Assembly: GCA_036481345.1 (NCBI GenBank)
Contig: JAZGHU010000037.1
Coordinates: 1 to 43,391 of the forward strand
Source of the DNA: JAAOYC01 sp036481345
GTDB taxonomy: Archaea; Nanobdellota; Nanobdellia; Woesearchaeales; WJKL01
Direction: 5' to 3'
DNA: 43,391 nt
The stretch's first letter is position 1; the number at the start of each line of letters is the position of its first letter. The notes beneath the pieces are model-generated. The model was not told where the DNA came from. It did no database searches and saw only the letters and a list, made by a program, of their open reading frames with translations. Shown here in pieces: positions 42,201-43,391 of the stretch. The translations under genes were made by a program, and so were the position numbers.

Positions 42201-43391
42201 TACTTATTCATATGAATGGTATAAAAATAATATATTACAACCAGGATTAACAACAAATACAATATCACATGTATTAACTACAGCAGGAGAAATATGGAAA
42301 GCAGTTGTAACTCCTAATGATGGAGAATCAGATGGCGCAACAGGAGAAGATAATGAAACAATAGTAGGAGTTCCACCTCAAACATCTAATATTAAATTAA
42401 TGTCTCCAATCAATCATTATATAATAACCTCTTCAACAACTGTTACATTCAACTATAATGTATCAAATAATGTTACAAATTGTTCATTGGTAATAAATGG
42501 AACAGTGGATCAAACAAATACTAACATAACTCCAAATACAACAGAAACCTTCACAAAAACTTTAGCAAATGGAGATTATAATTGGTCAGTAGAATGTACC
42601 AATCCAGATAATTCAACAAACAGCTCAATAACCTGGGACTTCACATTAGATTATACTGCTCCTGTAAAGAAAAGTGGTGGAGGAGGAGGAAGCTCTTCTG
42701 CTCCAGTTATAGTAGAAGAATGTTTAGAAAGCTGGACATGCACATCTTGGTCTGATTGTGCTAATGATCAACAGACCAGATTATGCTTTGACTTTAATGA
42801 ATGCGGAACAGAAACATTAAAGCCAGAAGAGATTAGATCTTGTGAAGCTAATCAGAATAATGGAGATGGGCTGGCTGAAAATGAAACAAAAGGTTCTGGA
42901 ATACCTTCTATAACAGGAGAAGCTATCAAGGTTCTGCCATATAAGGGACCTAATCCATATTACTTACTGCCAACAATCTTGTTATTGATAATATTCATAA
43001 CACTGACTGCTCTCAAGAAATCACATCTATCTAAAACTAAAAAGAAAGTGATAACTACACTTCATATAACTTTGGCTAGTCTTATATTGATATTATTTGT
43101 ATCATCTTTTATCAAGAACCTGCCAATAGGAGCACACATAGCAGAGATAACTGAAACAGCAAATGTTCCTATGAAGACAATAATAATAGTTATAGTAGGG
43201 GTGGCTTTTGCTATGGCTGCTTTATCAGCAACTCTTCTTTTTGTAGAAAAGAATAAAATCATGAATATTCTGAAGAAACGAAATAGTGGAAAGAGAAAAA
43301 GGAAAGAGATAAAAAAGATGGAAGCAAAAAAAGTAAAACCAAAGAAAATCAAGCCGAGATTAGAACACCATAAAATAAAGATGGATATGAT
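39235..43391 (+). CDS. Second giant surface protein with TSP1-like repeats, partial at 3' end
   Basis: The frame is open from ATG 39235 to the window edge, at least 1385 residues with no stop. GAGGAAGG precedes the ATG. A signal peptide (four Lys, hydrophobic, cut near Ala30) starts it. A beta domain at about 33-158 is repeated at about 723-850. Seven TSP1-like repeats fill about 161-557. A regulatory-like domain and the YKC-DWNF domain shared with the 3601-residue protein follow. Then come Ig-like parts, a Gly-rich linker, one classic WTCTSWSDC-x4-QTRLC TSP1-like motif (about 1163-1200), PSITGEAI, three membrane helices (about 1242-1340) and a basic cytoplasmic tail. Its own regulator lies just upstream. 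It is likely heavily glycosylated; the partner is unknown. Confidence 0.85.
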   Translation, partial: MKFPKKKKGVWIKTAIILALALLASSLVSAETANLTSAIYSGGDKLSDVSAKDDSYFLADMKDVAKGFYLNFSSDLTNGSTLNVFAKQTTGITIGIYAQSDTSGTTPLGTFSITSGTGDWYNTTLDISTPTNGIWLGEGTGSGQNPKDEFDFFSATIPSACTANLTNTSWSSWTNITCLANDTMNQSRNLTQYDANVCGGANTTFTEYRATEFCDYCTPSLTNTSWTSWYNTSSCYANDTIDQERNLTEYDGNYCGEVSNSTYFEYQTAACDYCTPNLINTSTAWTNISCLVSDLMNQTRNTTQYDNNYCGEIANQTFVEYQATEFCDYCTPSLINTSWTEWYNLTGCQANDTVLQERNLTQYDSNSCGEVANTTFTEQQSVACDYCTPSLTNTSWNSWLNISCLSDDTMNQSRNLTQYDTNSCGEIANQTFIEYRNTEACDYCTPSLTNTSWSSWNNISCLSDNTMNQSRNLTQYDSNSCGEIANQTFTEYQNIEACDYCTPNLLNTSWTAWYNLTGCQANDTVLQERNLTQYDSNVCGEFANQTFTEQQSAACIYQVNINETVEDASSNPINTTIIIIDESDNSTVYNQTANSHNLNVDHNKEYTIRIVPQNNKIKEIEFTNVNITEPLNQIIDIDNPADNQGYIDLYAINPLINLSPGQTFTVTVTASATSNVLYKCVDWNFTSRTCEGTWILSKIINPGQDYIITLNSTDPGFGEDNITANLTSAIHVGSDVLSFLISKDDNYYSADVKDASKKLYLNFTHNITNQSILKIYAKQVNGITVGIYAQSDTLGTTPLGNFTVTSGTGDWYNITLDLSTETNAIWFGEGTGSGTDPKEEFDYVYVEIFIANSLPNSTTPIITPATAYTNNNLNCTFTVTDEDNDSLSVNYTWYNGSTLVITGTMNVTNGTLTSISLGSANTSKGETWNCSIIPFDGIAYGIEKSITKTIQNSLPTSPIIDLLPNNPNADQDLVASITSSSSDLDNDTITYSYEWYKNNILQPGLTTNTISHVLTTAGEIWKAVVTPNDGESDGATGEDNETIVGVPPQTSNIKLMSPINHYIITSSTTVTFNYNVSNNVTNCSLVINGTVDQTNTNITPNTTETFTKTLANGDYNWSVECTNPDNSTNSSITWDFTLDYTAPVKKSGGGGGSSSAPVIVEECLESWTCTSWSDCANDQQTRLCFDFNECGTETLKPEEIRSCEANQNNGDGLAENETKGSGIPSITGEAIKVLPYKGPNPYYLLPTILLLIIFITLTALKKSHLSKTKKKVITTLHITLASLILILFVSSFIKNLPIGAHIAEITETANVPMKTIIIVIVGVAFAMAALSATLLFVEKNKIMNILKKRNSGKRKRKEIKKMEAKKVKPKKIKPRLEHHKIKMDM
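39700..40905 (+). repeat. Seven TSP1-like coding repeats in the second giant protein
   Basis: Seven units of about 57 residues (about 170 bases) follow the same consensus as those at 31230-33545: NTSW-x2-W, C, N-D-T, Q-R-N-LTQYD-x3-CGE, then CDYCTPSLTN. The third unit has lost the first Trp through a codon deletion. The two arrays are on opposite strands, so they are inverted relative to each other. Confidence 0.8.

Noticed and set aside
16273..43391. Insertion sequences or integrase-borne mobile island
   Set aside because: I saw no transposase, integrase, tRNA-adjacent attachment repeat or terminal inverted repeats around the surface locus.

Overview
The window is an AT-rich stretch of an archaeal chromosome. 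The core genes show this directly: RpoH, an RpoB split into B'' and B', an RpoA split into A1 and A2, eL30, archaeal NusA, Spt5, a SecE/Sec61-gamma protein, three intron-bearing tRNAs and TATA-box promoters. The very large, sequon-rich surface proteins, a hydrophobic segment followed by 'ITG', and Cys/Trp-rich thrombospondin-1-like repeats suggest a DPANN lineage, most likely Woesearchaeota-like. That placement is inference from style, not from a tree. Partial ilvD and complete aroA indicate that some amino-acid biosynthesis is kept.

Layout. 1-2.8 kb: the 3' part of ilvD, a GC-rich hairpin, and a secreted single-pass membrane protein. 2.8-3.5 kb: tRNA-Tyr, tRNA-Asp and tRNA-Lys, all interrupted by introns (tRNA-Asp twice), plus overlapping inverted repeats. 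3.5-12.6 kb: the transcription/translation cluster rpoH-rpoB''-rpoB'-rpoA1-rpoA2-rpl30e-nusA-rps12-rps7. 12.7-13.9 kb: aroA, where elongation-factor genes usually follow in archaea. 14.0-15.95 kb: secE-spt5-rpl11, with long charged tails on Spt5 and uL11. 15.95-16.2 kb: a small membrane protein on the minus strand.

16.3-43.4 kb is a cell-surface locus. On the minus strand, in transcription order: a DNA-binding protein with a duplicated HTH (38.7 kb), a 3601-residue surface protein, a 965-residue coiled-coil protein, a 36-residue membrane peptide, a 91-residue unknown protein, a 1641-residue Cys/Asp-rich surface protein and an 882-residue beta-propeller surface protein. Divergently on the plus strand are a 51-residue ribbon-helix-helix regulator and a second giant surface protein that runs off the window. 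The two giants share the same TSP1-like repeat family and another Cys-containing domain. The gap between the two regulators carries about ten copies of an ATGTAAGTA-type box spaced mostly by 21-22 bp or twice that. A second operator-like pair flanks a TATA box at 24.2 kb.

My reading is a self-regulated, N-glycosylated surface or attachment module, with regulators, two giant exoproteins and a cytoplasmic coiled-coil partner. It is the part of the window most likely to be undescribed. The function is inference; the architecture is seen in the sequence.
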